Shown here: in pieces, positions 9,988 through 17,669 of the stretch
Layout of the letters: the number at the start of each line of letters is the position of its first letter
Position numbering within the stretch: position 1 is the stretch's first letter
Source: Caldilineaceae bacterium
Lineage (GTDB): Bacteria > Chloroflexota > Anaerolineae > Caldilineales > Caldilineaceae
Reading direction: 5' to 3'
Assembly (NCBI GenBank): GCA_019637645.1
Contig: JAHBVH010000012.1
Location: 62,001-126,000 of the forward strand
Length of the DNA stretch: 64,000 nt
Translations under genes and position numbers: made by a program
Notes under the pieces: generated by a model
Databases searched by the model: none
What the model was told of the DNA's origin: nothing
The model's input: the letters and a program-made list of their open reading frames with translations, nothing else

Positions 9988-10151
9988 TTAGCAACCACCA
10001 CCTGGATGTTCACAAGCAAACACCGCGGTTGTGAGAGTGGTATTCGCCATGCTATCCAAAATGATAGGTGCATAGGATGCACTAAATGCCAAGATGGCAG
10101 CTAGCACACACAACAGCAAACGGCGGCGGCATGAAGCAATACAGATTTCAT
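9988..10151 (-). pseudogene. Small secreted peptide gene, copy A (one-base frameshift)
   Basis: On the minus strand ATG at 10151 follows AGGAG by six bases, but that frame stops after 16 codons (MKSVLLHAAAVCCCVC). From codon 8 onward another frame continues CRRRLLLCVLAAILAFSA and ends FACEHPGGGC-stop at 9988. Allowing one missing base gives 54 residues, exactly the length of copy B (11728-11892) and alignable throughout: basic start, hydrophobic signal segment, SASYAP, ILDS, FAC-x2-PGGGC. It is therefore a homologue with a single-base deletion near 10129, or a sequencing error. It has its own near-consensus promoter (10236-10264) and is divergent from the TPR gene. Its function is unknown. 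Confidence 0.75.
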
Positions 10152-10235
10152 GAGGATCTCCTGTTGAGCTTTATCAAAAATAGACCGTGGTGAAGATTGA
10201 GAACAGGAACGGTGAACTTTGTTCCTATAGCCCTA

Positions 10236-10264
10236 ACCATAGCATCACCACAGAGATGTGTCAA
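10236..10264 (-). promoter_or_regulatory. Strong promoter of small peptide gene A
   Basis: Minus strand: TTGACA (10264-10259), a 17-base spacer, then TATGGT (10241-10236) preceded by TGC. A near-consensus sigma70 promoter about 85 bases before the ATG at 10151, directed only at the small-peptide gene. GTTCCTATAG (10221-10230) and CTATAGTAGGAAC (10284-10296 region) form a gapped inverted repeat around it and may be an operator. Confidence 0.7.
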
Positions 10265-10346
10265 ATGATTTTTTAGAGTGATCCTATAGTAGGAACCCAA
10301 CAAAAGACAAAACCTATTGAAAACCTACTGAAAATCGATACACCTA

Positions 10347-10375
10347 TTGTTTCGCGAATCAGGCTGTGCTATGCT
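10347..10375 (+). promoter_or_regulatory. Sigma70-type promoter of the TPR gene
   Basis: TTGTTT (10347-10352), 17-base spacer, TATGCT (10370-10375) with upstream TGC. The layout is identical to the STAND-gene promoter at 8275-8303 (TTGTTTC, 13 bases, TGCTATxCTA), suggesting common control. Confidence 0.65.
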
Positions 10376-10407
10376 AGAAAATAACGTACCATGGCATAGC
10401 TCTATTC

Positions 10408-11655
10408 ATGGCAGGAGTACGCATAACAGTGATAGGCGCAGAAAATCTAGCAAATCCACATTTGAAGCGTTTTCGACACTTTCTGGCGCGCAGCATCGCC
10501 GTTGCCCAACAGCGGATTCAAGCAGAAGGGAACGATGCGCCCATTTCGCCCGAAGCACGGGAGCGCGCCCAGAATGTGCTGAGCTATGCCCTGCAAGAGA
10601 CCGAAGCTTGGTCCGAGACGCGTGAGCTTCTCTTGACAATGGCTCCGAAAATGGAGATGGCAGGGTATCGCAATGAGTGGCTGCAATATCTTATGGAGGG
10701 TTTGAGCAAAAGTTACCAACAGGGCGATCAACAAGCCGAAGCAGAGCTGCAGTTCCAATGTGGCTATTTGTACCGACTCATGAATCGATATGAGCAAGCG
10801 CAGGTGCTACTTCTGGCAAGCGCTGAGCACTATGCAAGTCTAGGCGAAACGATCAATCAGGCTCGCTCGCTCAACCAATTGGCCTATTTGGCTTGGCAGC
10901 AACATCAATACAGTAAAGTAGAAACATGGGCACAACAGGCCTTAGCCCTACTCGATGAAACAACCTTAGAACGCGCAATGAGTTTGTCCGCATTAGGTTT
11001 GGCTGCCGCTGAGCAAGCTCGTTGGTCAGAATCAGAGCGTTATCATCGCGATGCCCTTCAAATTAGAACTAAGCATGATAATCAACGCCTGATGGCCTGG
11101 AGCCAACAAAATTTGGGGTATGCATTGAGCGGACAAGGGCAATATGCTGAGGCAACGGCCTATTACGAGCTTGCTATCGCAAAGTTGACCAAACTCAATG
11201 ATCCGGCACATTGTGCCATCGTGCAAATGAATCTTGGCATTGTCTATTGGTTCGAGGGGAAAACAGAGAAGGCAGCAGAAATCTACTCCGCCGCCGAGTC
11301 CACTTTTCGCCATATTTCTGATGACCTAAACTTGGCTAAAGTGCTTACCTGTAAAGGATTGAATTTTCATACATTACAGCAGTGGTCACAGGCAGAATCG
11401 GCATTTCTTGCCAGTAGTCGTCTATTCCATAAGCTGGGTGATTATAGCGAATATCTGAATGCACTTGATGGACTTGGCATCAGCTATCTTGAACAAGAGC
11501 GTTATAGCAAAGCACTTGTTATTTTTGAGTCAATTAGATTACATCTACCAGAGGTTGCCGGGACACGCTCGTATCGCCCTTTGTCAGAAGCCGTTCCTCG
11601 TCAATTAGAGCAAGCAAAACTGGGCAGAGATAACACTAGCATAGTTACCTATTGA
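10408..11655 (+). CDS. TPR-repeat protein, possible sensor of the adjacent peptide
   Basis: 415 residues of helical hairpins from about residue 70 to 400, with clear TPR patterns such as LNQLAYLAWQQHQYSKVETW, ALGLAAAEQARWSESERYH, NLGYALSGQGQYAEATAYYE and NLGIVYWFEGKTEKAAEIY. No HTH or enzymatic domain is visible, so it resembles the sensor half of a STAND regulator or a Rap-like TPR protein. Two starts are possible: ATG 10408, or GTG 10429 which has AGGAG 11 bases upstream. It is divergent from small-peptide gene A (256-base gap) and converges with peptide gene B. Its role as a peptide receptor is inferred from this arrangement only. Confidence 0.8.
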   Translation: MAGVRITVIGAENLANPHLKRFRHFLARSIAVAQQRIQAEGNDAPISPEARERAQNVLSYALQETEAWSETRELLLTMAPKMEMAGYRNEWLQYLMEGLSKSYQQGDQQAEAELQFQCGYLYRLMNRYEQAQVLLLASAEHYASLGETINQARSLNQLAYLAWQQHQYSKVETWAQQALALLDETTLERAMSLSALGLAAAEQARWSESERYHRDALQIRTKHDNQRLMAWSQQNLGYALSGQGQYAEATAYYELAIAKLTKLNDPAHCAIVQMNLGIVYWFEGKTEKAAEIYSAAESTFRHISDDLNLAKVLTCKGLNFHTLQQWSQAESAFLASSRLFHKLGDYSEYLNALDGLGISYLEQERYSKALVIFESIRLHLPEVAGTRSYRPLSEAVPRQLEQAKLGRDNTSIVTY

Positions 11656-11658
11656 ACA

Positions 11659-11721
11659 AGCATAAGGCCATCATGTTCGAAAGCCGTTCTGTTGGCGGTT
11701 CCACCATGATGGCCTTATGCT
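11659..11721. repeat. 17-bp inverted repeat between convergent genes
   Basis: AGCATAAGGCCATCATG (11659-11675) pairs perfectly with 11705-11721 around a 29-base loop containing GTTGGCGGTTCCAC, a relative of the module-Q hairpin. It lies just past the TPR stop and beside the peptide-B stop, so it could end both transcripts, although no T-run follows either arm. Confidence 0.65.
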
Positions 11722-11727
11722 AGAAGT

Positions 11728-11892
11728 TTAACAACCACCACCAGGCGGTGTACAAGCAAAGGCTGCGGGGGTCAGGTTGGTGCCTGCCACGCTATCGAGT
11801 ACGGTGGGCGCATAGGCTGCGCTCAGGGCCAGGATGGCAGCAAAGGCCAGCAACAGCAAGCGATGGCGCAGGGTCGATAAAGTGAATTTCAT
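11728..11892 (-). CDS. Small secreted peptide, copy B (54 residues)
   Basis: Minus-strand ORF with ATG at 11892 and AGGAG eight bases upstream. The product begins MKFTLSTLRHRLLLLAFAAI, a basic start plus a hydrophobic core, with an AYA-P boundary near residue 28 compatible with a signal peptide. It continues TVLDSVAGTNL and ends AFACTPPGGGC. The two cysteines (47 and 54, C-x6-C) could form a small disulfide loop. Copy A upstream shows the same length and pattern, with both cysteines and PGGGC conserved, so this is a genuine gene family below usual length cut-offs. It diverges from the winged-helix ATPase gene at 12146. Candidates are a signalling peptide, toxin or modified-peptide precursor; the sequence does not decide. 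Confidence 0.75.
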   Translation of the reverse strand: MKFTLSTLRHRLLLLAFAAILALSAAYAPTVLDSVAGTNLTPAAFACTPPGGGC

Positions 11893-12077
11893 GGGAATAG
11901 CTCCTATTCAGCTAGCGATTGAGCTCCATTGAGCGTGGGAGTCCCACCAGGGTATCCGCGGGGGATCGGATAGTCGCCGGTTCATGCATGTTTCTCTCAA
12001 GGAACCCTCAACTTGGGTGTGGCGGCAGCCATTGTGATCACGGTGGCTGCTGATAGCTTAGCAGGGCGGCGCAGCGT

Positions 12078-12130
12078 TTTGCTGAGGGTTTGCTGAGGCA
12101 GGCCAAGGATTTGCTGAGGTTTTACTGAGG
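12078..12130 (+). promoter_or_regulatory. Four direct repeats TTTGCTGAGG, probable winged-helix operator
   Basis: TTTGCTGAGG occurs at 12078, 12089 and 12110, with the variant TTTACTGAGG at 12121: spacings of 11, 21 and 11 bases, placing all copies on one DNA face. OmpR/SARP-type winged helices bind such phased direct repeats, and the gene 16 bases downstream encodes one, so autoregulation is likely. The last repeat contains the GAGGAAG ribosome-binding site, so bound protein could also affect translation start. Confidence 0.7.
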
Positions 12131-12145
12131 AAGTCAAAGCCCCTT

Positions 12146-13564
12146 ATGCCAGAAGTAGGACAAGCACCAACGAGCGTGGAGCACCCATGGGCCGATCATG
12201 CACCGGCCTATCGCCACCAAGAGGCACATCTGCTGGCAAACTGGATTCTGACCGGTGCCAGTGGCTCGGTCATTGGGCTGAATGGTTCGGGCAAGTCGGA
12301 TTTGCTGGGCTTTCTCTGTCACCGGCCCGAGGTGCTCAACCGCTATCTACCGGCTCGCGCCCAGCCAGTAACGCTCTTGCCCATGGATCTCAACAACCTG
12401 CCGGATCGCACCTTGGCCGCGCTCTTCCGGGTCATTCTGCGTACCTTCGTTGAGCACAAAGGGCGCTTTGCCGCCGAAACCCAAGCGCTGATCACTCAGC
12501 TCTATCTTGAAAATCGTGCCGCCACCGATCCCTTTCTGTCGCAAAGTGCGCTACGGGAACTCCTGTTACATCTACAACAACAACGGCACCGCGTCGTCTT
12601 TGCCCTGGACCGCTTTGATGCTTTCTGCCGGATGCTCACGCCGGAGATGGGCGACGCTTTGCGCGGCCTCCGTGATGGCTTCAAAGGGACGCTCTCCTAC
12701 ATCGCCAGTATGCGGCTGGGGCTGACCTATGTGCCCGAGCCCGAGCTATTGGGGGATCTGCACCGCCTGCTCGATCAACACGTCTGCTATGTTGGCCCCA
12801 TGAATGAACAAGATACGCGCGACACCATTGCCCGACGCGTTCAGGTGGTCGAACAGCCCCCCACCGAAGCGGAGATCCAGCAGATCTGGGCTTTGAGTGG
12901 CGGGTATCCATCCCTGGTGATGGTGACTTGTCGCTGGTGGCTGACCCAACCCCACCGTCCGCAACTGGCCCAATGGCGGGCAACGCTCTGGAAACAAGCT
13001 GGCGTACGCCACCGCCTGGAAGATATTTGGACGGGCCTCACCCAAGAGGAGCAATTCGTCCTGGCCGAGATCCACAAGAGTGCGCGCCTGGAGCAAAAAG
13101 CCCAGGCCCTAGTCAAGCAGCGCTATGGCGCAGTCGTAGAAACATTGGTTGAAAAAGGGCTCTGTTGGCAAACGCCAACTGGTTGGCAGATCTTCAGCCA
13201 ACTCTTTGCCGATCATGTAGCCCAAGCCGGGGGCTATAGCCGCGGCAAAATCTGGCTGGAACCCACCAGCCAGCTGCTCTATCATGGCCAGACCGTGTTG
13301 GATACGCTCACGCCCAAAGAGCGCGCCCTCTTGCAATTTCTCGTCGAGCAGCCACGCCGCCAACACACCTATACCGATGTCATCGTTGCCGCCTGGAACG
13401 AAGAGGAGCGTTATCATGGCGTCACCAACGATAGTCTCTACCAAGTTGTGCGCGGCCTGCGGCAGAAAATCGAACCAAACCCTGCCGAGCCCGTCTACGT
13501 GGTCAACTGGCGCGGCAAGCCCGAAGGAGGCTACCTTTTCTATCCCGAAGGCCGCCCGCGCTAG
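12146..13564 (+). CDS. P-loop ATPase with C-terminal OmpR-type winged helix
   Basis: 472 residues: P-loop GLNGSGKSDLLGFL (about 43-56), Walker B VVFALDRFDAF (about 150-160), STAND/AAA-like lid with ALSGGYPSLV (about 252), then residues about 371-466 form a Trans_reg_C winged helix (LTPKERALLQFLVEQP ... VVRGLRQKIEPNP ... VVNWRGKPEGGYLF). It is therefore an ATP-dependent DNA-binding regulator. Start ATG 12146 is preceded by GAGGAAG 12 bases upstream. It is divergent from small-peptide gene B (253 bases) and preceded by four phased direct repeats that are its probable own operator. Target genes are unknown; the CHAT effector gene follows 512 bases downstream. Confidence 0.85.
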   Translation: MPEVGQAPTSVEHPWADHAPAYRHQEAHLLANWILTGASGSVIGLNGSGKSDLLGFLCHRPEVLNRYLPARAQPVTLLPMDLNNLPDRTLAALFRVILRTFVEHKGRFAAETQALITQLYLENRAATDPFLSQSALRELLLHLQQQRHRVVFALDRFDAFCRMLTPEMGDALRGLRDGFKGTLSYIASMRLGLTYVPEPELLGDLHRLLDQHVCYVGPMNEQDTRDTIARRVQVVEQPPTEAEIQQIWALSGGYPSLVMVTCRWWLTQPHRPQLAQWRATLWKQAGVRHRLEDIWTGLTQEEQFVLAEIHKSARLEQKAQALVKQRYGAVVETLVEKGLCWQTPTGWQIFSQLFADHVAQAGGYSRGKIWLEPTSQLLYHGQTVLDTLTPKERALLQFLVEQPRRQHTYTDVIVAAWNEEERYHGVTNDSLYQVVRGLRQKIEPNPAEPVYVVNWRGKPEGGYLFYPEGRPR

Positions 13565-14076
13565 CGATCTTGAAGCCGGTAAAGCAGGGCAGCCTGAAGG
13601 CCACGCCGGCTAGCGGAAGCTACGCTAAAGCGCACTGGGCTAGTAGCCCGCTTCAGCGGGCGTTGCTGACTAGCACCGTCCCTTCAGGGCGGTGCGCGCA
13701 CCGCATACCGAATTGTTCACTGTAATAAGCCGTCCAGCGGCAAAACAACGTTGCTTACCAAGTGTGCGCTGGCCCTGCGGTGTATAAGGCCATCACGAAC
13801 TTGAAAAATGCGGGGTTAAAACCCTTGACTAACAGCGAAAAGCGCCCGCAGGCGCTTCGGCTGGAGCGCCTGCGGGCGCTTTTCGCTCTTAGCTACCGGA
13901 TTGTTCCGGATGCGATAACCAAGTGCGCGCTGGCCCTGCGGTGTAGCGGATCGGTGGGCAACGAGGAAACAATGCTGTATAATTGTCAGGACAGAGGGGC
14001 TAGTCAAGCGGTCGATCAGTAAGCGTGTAACACCTACGCCCAATTTACCCACAGCCAAACCCGAACGGATCAACCC
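13565..14076. repeat. Repeat-rich intergenic region upstream of the CHAT gene
   Basis: It contains a 28-base direct repeat (13757-13784 and 13918-13945, core GCGCTGGCCCTGCGGTGTA, 27/28 identical) flanking a perfect 23-bp hairpin (arms 13834-13856 and 13865-13887). The left 45 bases of the hairpin, starting GGGTTAAAACCC, recur at 39968-40011 near recF. A TATAAT at 13978-13983 preceded by TGCTG is a possible -10 for the CHAT gene. No gene is seen. Confidence 0.75.
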
Positions 14077-17000
14077 ATGGATCGCACAACGGTCACACAG
14101 CTGCGTAACTTTTTAGTCAGACTCTACGGGGACGCCCAGAGCATTCGCCGCGTATTGGATGATGCGGGCCTCGACGCGGCGCGTATCCATCTGGGGGGCA
14201 GTGCCCTCAATAGCTGGCATGGCATCCTGGATGAAGCGCAAAAACAGGCACAGATCGATCCACTGCTAGATGCAGTTCTGCTCGACTATCCTAACCGGCG
14301 CGCCGAGTTGGAGGCCATTGTTGGCACTCGCCGCAGCACACAAGCCGGTGGGCCCACGCCAGGGGATAGCCCGACCGCAAGCCAACAGCCCACGCCCCCA
14401 ACATCACCAGCCGCTACCCCCCAAGCAGGCCCAGACGCACCGGCAGCGCCCAGTCAATCGCCGGAAGTTGAGCTGCCGCGTAGCGTTCGCTTGCAGGCCG
14501 TTGAAATACAACTGGTGCGTTTGCTCTTTGCCAAAGCGACCAAGGTGCGGGTCAGCACTGAATTTACCGATGGCCGCACGGCAACGCGCGTCTTGTTGGC
14601 CCGCCCCGTTGCCGCGGATGGCGTCACCGAACTCCCCGCGGTGATCAAGTTGGGGCCACGGGCGCTGATCGAGCCCGAATGGCAAGCCGCTCAGAACGCG
14701 GTATTAGGGCGGCTGCCGGGCTCGGTCAAGGTGGACAGCATACCGATCTATTTTGTCGATGAAACAGGGGCAGCTTGGGGCGCATTGCGCTATGCGCAGG
14801 TGGGCGACGGGATCTTTGATGTTGAAAGCCTGAGTCGCTACGCCACCCATGCCACTCTTCCTGATCTCTGGCAGGTGCTGAACAATCGGCTTTTTCGTCA
14901 GCTGGGCGAACTGTGGCACACTACGCAACAATGGCAGTCCATCCGCTATCAGCAGCGCTACGACCGGATTCTGCCCGTCAACCTGACAGTGGTCATCGAC
15001 GGCAACGCCAAAGGCTTTCCCCTCTTGCTGGATGCGGCCTATTTGGCGACCGCCGATGAATTCCCACCGGTGCCGGTCAACAGCGTGGTCCGGCTGGATG
15101 GCTTTGTGGTGACCGAAGCTTCCGCCGATGGTCGACAGCTCACCTTGGACTTGCCAGCTCAGGCCGACACAGCCTATCGGCTGCGTCTGCAACGCCCGGC
15201 CAACGATCCCCCAGTGACCATTGGTGAGCGCTACCCAACCGCGGTTGGGCGTGTCCAACAGACGCGTCAACAGTTATTACAAGCGTACTTGCAACCTACC
15301 TTGGGCACGGCGCTCGATTTGAGCCAGCCAACTGTGCCCCTGCCCGATGGAACAGCCTTGCCCAACCCCTTGTTGGCACTCCCTTTGCTGCTGGCCCGCC
15401 GCCAGGAAGGCTGGCTCGCCACCATCCATGGCGATCTGAATTTGCGCAACATTCTGGTCGATCCCGAAGCCCGCACGACTCACATTATCGATTGCGCCGC
15501 AGCCCGTCAGGATCACCTGATCCAGGATCTACTACGCCTGGAACGCGATCTACTCACCGATCTTGCGGCCCAGATCTTTTTCACGGCGAATCTGCCCCCA
15601 ACAGCGATGGTCGACTTCTATCGGGCGCTCCACTGTGCCTGTCGCGGGGAGTTCCATACGCCGGGGTACTTTGCCCTGCCCACCGGGCTAGAACCGGCGT
15701 TGGAAAAGCTTTTTCTCATGCTGGTCATGTTGCGCCAAGCCGCGCGGGAACGCTTGGCCGTTGCCGGGGAATGGGATGAATATTATACGGGTCTGGTCAT
15801 TCATTTGCTCGGTGCGCTCAAATTTCGCGATCTCGACCATGCCCCGCCGGGTCATCAACCCAAAGCCCTGGCCTTTTGGGGCGCGGCAGCCTTGGTTGGC
15901 GTCCTGCAGGACCCCGCGGCAACTGTGCGCTTTTGTCATACCATCACCTGGCGGCCCTTTCCGATACAGGGAGGGCCCAAAGGCGGCAATGCGCACGGGG
16001 GAGAGCCGATCCTGCGTGGGCAGGCGACTAGTGGGGATCCGGCAGCCGCGTGCGAAGCGTTCCCCAGCAAAGGAGTAAGCTTACCCAGCGACGCCGATCG
16101 CCCACCGGTGCAACGGCGTTTGGATGTAGCCGCGCCAACCCAAGCCACCCTCCAACGAGCCTTTTTGTTAGCCGTTGCCGTGCGCCAGAATAGTTCGCCG
16201 CCCCTCGCGATCAGCACCTTGCCAGTCCAACAGAGTGGCCAAGCCCAGCTCGATTGGCCCGAAAGCGAACCCTTTGTGCGCCTGCGCGTGCAGGTGGAAG
16301 CGGCGGCATGTACTCTGGTGGGCGAGAGTAGCTACACCTTCAAGCTCTACCGCAACCTAGATTCAGAGATCTACTATTTTTCGCTCATTCCCCAGGTCAC
16401 CGGCCCGCTGACGATTATTGTCCGCCTCTATCAAGAGGGGGATCTCCTTGGCAGCACCTTTGCCCAAACCAGCGTGAGCGAACAAGTTGTGGGCGAAGTG
16501 CCAGTGCAGATCCACAGCAGCGAACCTGTGACCCCACAAACGCGAGGAGAGAGCCAGCGTACGCTCCAGCCAGAAGCTGACCGGCAGCCCATCAAAATTC
16601 TCTTTCTGGCGGCTAACCCGCTCGACACCGTTCGGCTGGGCATCGACGAAGAAGCGCGCGCCATCGATCTGGCGCTTCGTCAGGCCGAGCATCGCACCTT
16701 TGCCGTTGCCACCCACCAGGCCGTGCGTATTGACGATCTCCAGGAACTCCTCCTGCGTCATCAGCCGAATATTCTCCACTTTAGTGGGCATGGGGCCGCG
16801 ACCAATGCCCTTATTTTGCAAGATGCCCAGGGGAATAGCATGCCGGTGCGCGGCGCGGCCTTGGGCCGTCTCCTCCGGGTGCTCAAAGATAACTTGCGCT
16901 GTGTGGTGCTCAACGCCTGTTATACAGCCGACAATGCCGCGGGTCTCGCCGCAGTGATCGACTGTGTGGTGGGCATTGAAGATGTTATCACCGACAGCGC

Positions 17001-17433
17001 TTCGCGCCAGTTTGCCACCGCCTTCTATCGCGCCCTGGGCTATGGCCGCTCCATCCAAGAAGCCTTTGAACTCGGCCAAGTCCAGATCGAGCTGGCGGGT
17101 CTTGGTGAAGCCGAGGCCCTTCACTTGCACGAAAACCGCCCGGCAGCGGCACAGCTGCGTTTTGCCGGCCAGCAGTCACCCATGCCCGCCCAGCCGCGGC
17201 AGAATGTAGCGACAGCGGCACCCATCACCGCACCAGCCACCGAACGGGCCAGTCCACCCGCAGAAGATACGGATTTGCTCCGCTCCCTGCTGGCCCAACA
17301 CCAACGCAATCGCCAACGCCTCTTACAACAAAAGGCGATCTATGGCGCTGGTGAAGAGCCACTCCGTCTCCTCAATCAACTGGACGCAGAAGAGGAGGCG
17401 ATCGCCAAGTTACAGCAGCAGTTAGGTCAATAG
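14077..17433 (+). CDS. EAD1 - kinase-like (TCAD9-like) - CHAT protease effector
   Basis: 1118 residues. Residues 1-85 match effector-associated domain 1 (LRNFLVRLYGDAQSIRRVLD ... LLDAVLLDYPNRRAELEAIV), a homotypic adaptor. A Pro/Thr-rich linker leads to a protein-kinase/APH-like domain (about 135-580) with AVIKLG (about 188) and catalytic-loop HGDLNLRNILVD (about 451); the usual DFG-type aspartate is in IIDCAA. This resembles TCAD9 of the NTP-dependent conflict systems described by Aravind's group. A beta-rich segment (about 690-800) precedes a CHAT caspase-like protease (about 838-1020) with HFSGHG (His about 903) and VVLNACYT (Cys about 947). The C-terminal 50 residues are a helical hairpin. 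Probable cell-suicide/conflict effector. Residues about 630-670 are a Gly/Pro-rich in-frame insertion. Confidence 0.85.
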   Translation: MDRTTVTQLRNFLVRLYGDAQSIRRVLDDAGLDAARIHLGGSALNSWHGILDEAQKQAQIDPLLDAVLLDYPNRRAELEAIVGTRRSTQAGGPTPGDSPTASQQPTPPTSPAATPQAGPDAPAAPSQSPEVELPRSVRLQAVEIQLVRLLFAKATKVRVSTEFTDGRTATRVLLARPVAADGVTELPAVIKLGPRALIEPEWQAAQNAVLGRLPGSVKVDSIPIYFVDETGAAWGALRYAQVGDGIFDVESLSRYATHATLPDLWQVLNNRLFRQLGELWHTTQQWQSIRYQQRYDRILPVNLTVVIDGNAKGFPLLLDAAYLATADEFPPVPVNSVVRLDGFVVTEASADGRQLTLDLPAQADTAYRLRLQRPANDPPVTIGERYPTAVGRVQQTRQQLLQAYLQPTLGTALDLSQPTVPLPDGTALPNPLLALPLLLARRQEGWLATIHGDLNLRNILVDPEARTTHIIDCAAARQDHLIQDLLRLERDLLTDLAAQIFFTANLPPTAMVDFYRALHCACRGEFHTPGYFALPTGLEPALEKLFLMLVMLRQAARERLAVAGEWDEYYTGLVIHLLGALKFRDLDHAPPGHQPKALAFWGAAALVGVLQDPAATVRFCHTITWRPFPIQGGPKGGNAHGGEPILRGQATSGDPAAACEAFPSKGVSLPSDADRPPVQRRLDVAAPTQATLQRAFLLAVAVRQNSSPPLAISTLPVQQSGQAQLDWPESEPFVRLRVQVEAAACTLVGESSYTFKLYRNLDSEIYYFSLIPQVTGPLTIIVRLYQEGDLLGSTFAQTSVSEQVVGEVPVQIHSSEPVTPQTRGESQRTLQPEADRQPIKILFLAANPLDTVRLGIDEEARAIDLALRQAEHRTFAVATHQAVRIDDLQELLLRHQPNILHFSGHGAATNALILQDAQGNSMPVRGAALGRLLRVLKDNLRCVVLNACYTADNAAGLAAVIDCVVGIEDVITDSASRQFATAFYRALGYGRSIQEAFELGQVQIELAGLGEAEALHLHENRPAAAQLRFAGQQSPMPAQPRQNVATAAPITAPATERASPPAEDTDLLRSLLAQHQRNRQRLLQQKAIYGAGEEPLRLLNQLDAEEEAIAKLQQQLGQ

Positions 17434-17527
17434 TCCAAGCAATATGCACCTCGCCCGGCTCATGGACACTGGACAAATCTCGCTAACAACACAACGATGA
17501 TTTGCCCCAGAGAAGCAGCGATCTCAC

Positions 17528-17556
17528 TTGCATCTCCTTTCTGCCTGTGATACCAT
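17528..17556 (+). promoter_or_regulatory. Possible promoter of the PhyH-dehydrogenase operon
   Basis: TTGCAT (17528-17533), 17-base spacer, TACCAT (17551-17556), about 114 bases before the PhyH start. Hexamers are 4/6 each; proposed only from position and spacing. Confidence 0.3.
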
Positions 17557-17669
17557 CCACTACTATCCGAGCTTTGAGGGTCGCCCAAGGATGGGGCGGC
17601 TGGGCTCTGGTAACCCACACACGACAAAATTGACACGATCCATAGAAGGTTCCACTGAAGGAGGAATTC

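Noticed and set aside
16363..17130. 255-codon minus-strand open frame opposite the CHAT domain
   Set aside because: The CHAT catalytic motifs on the plus strand are decisive; this frame is a composition artefact.
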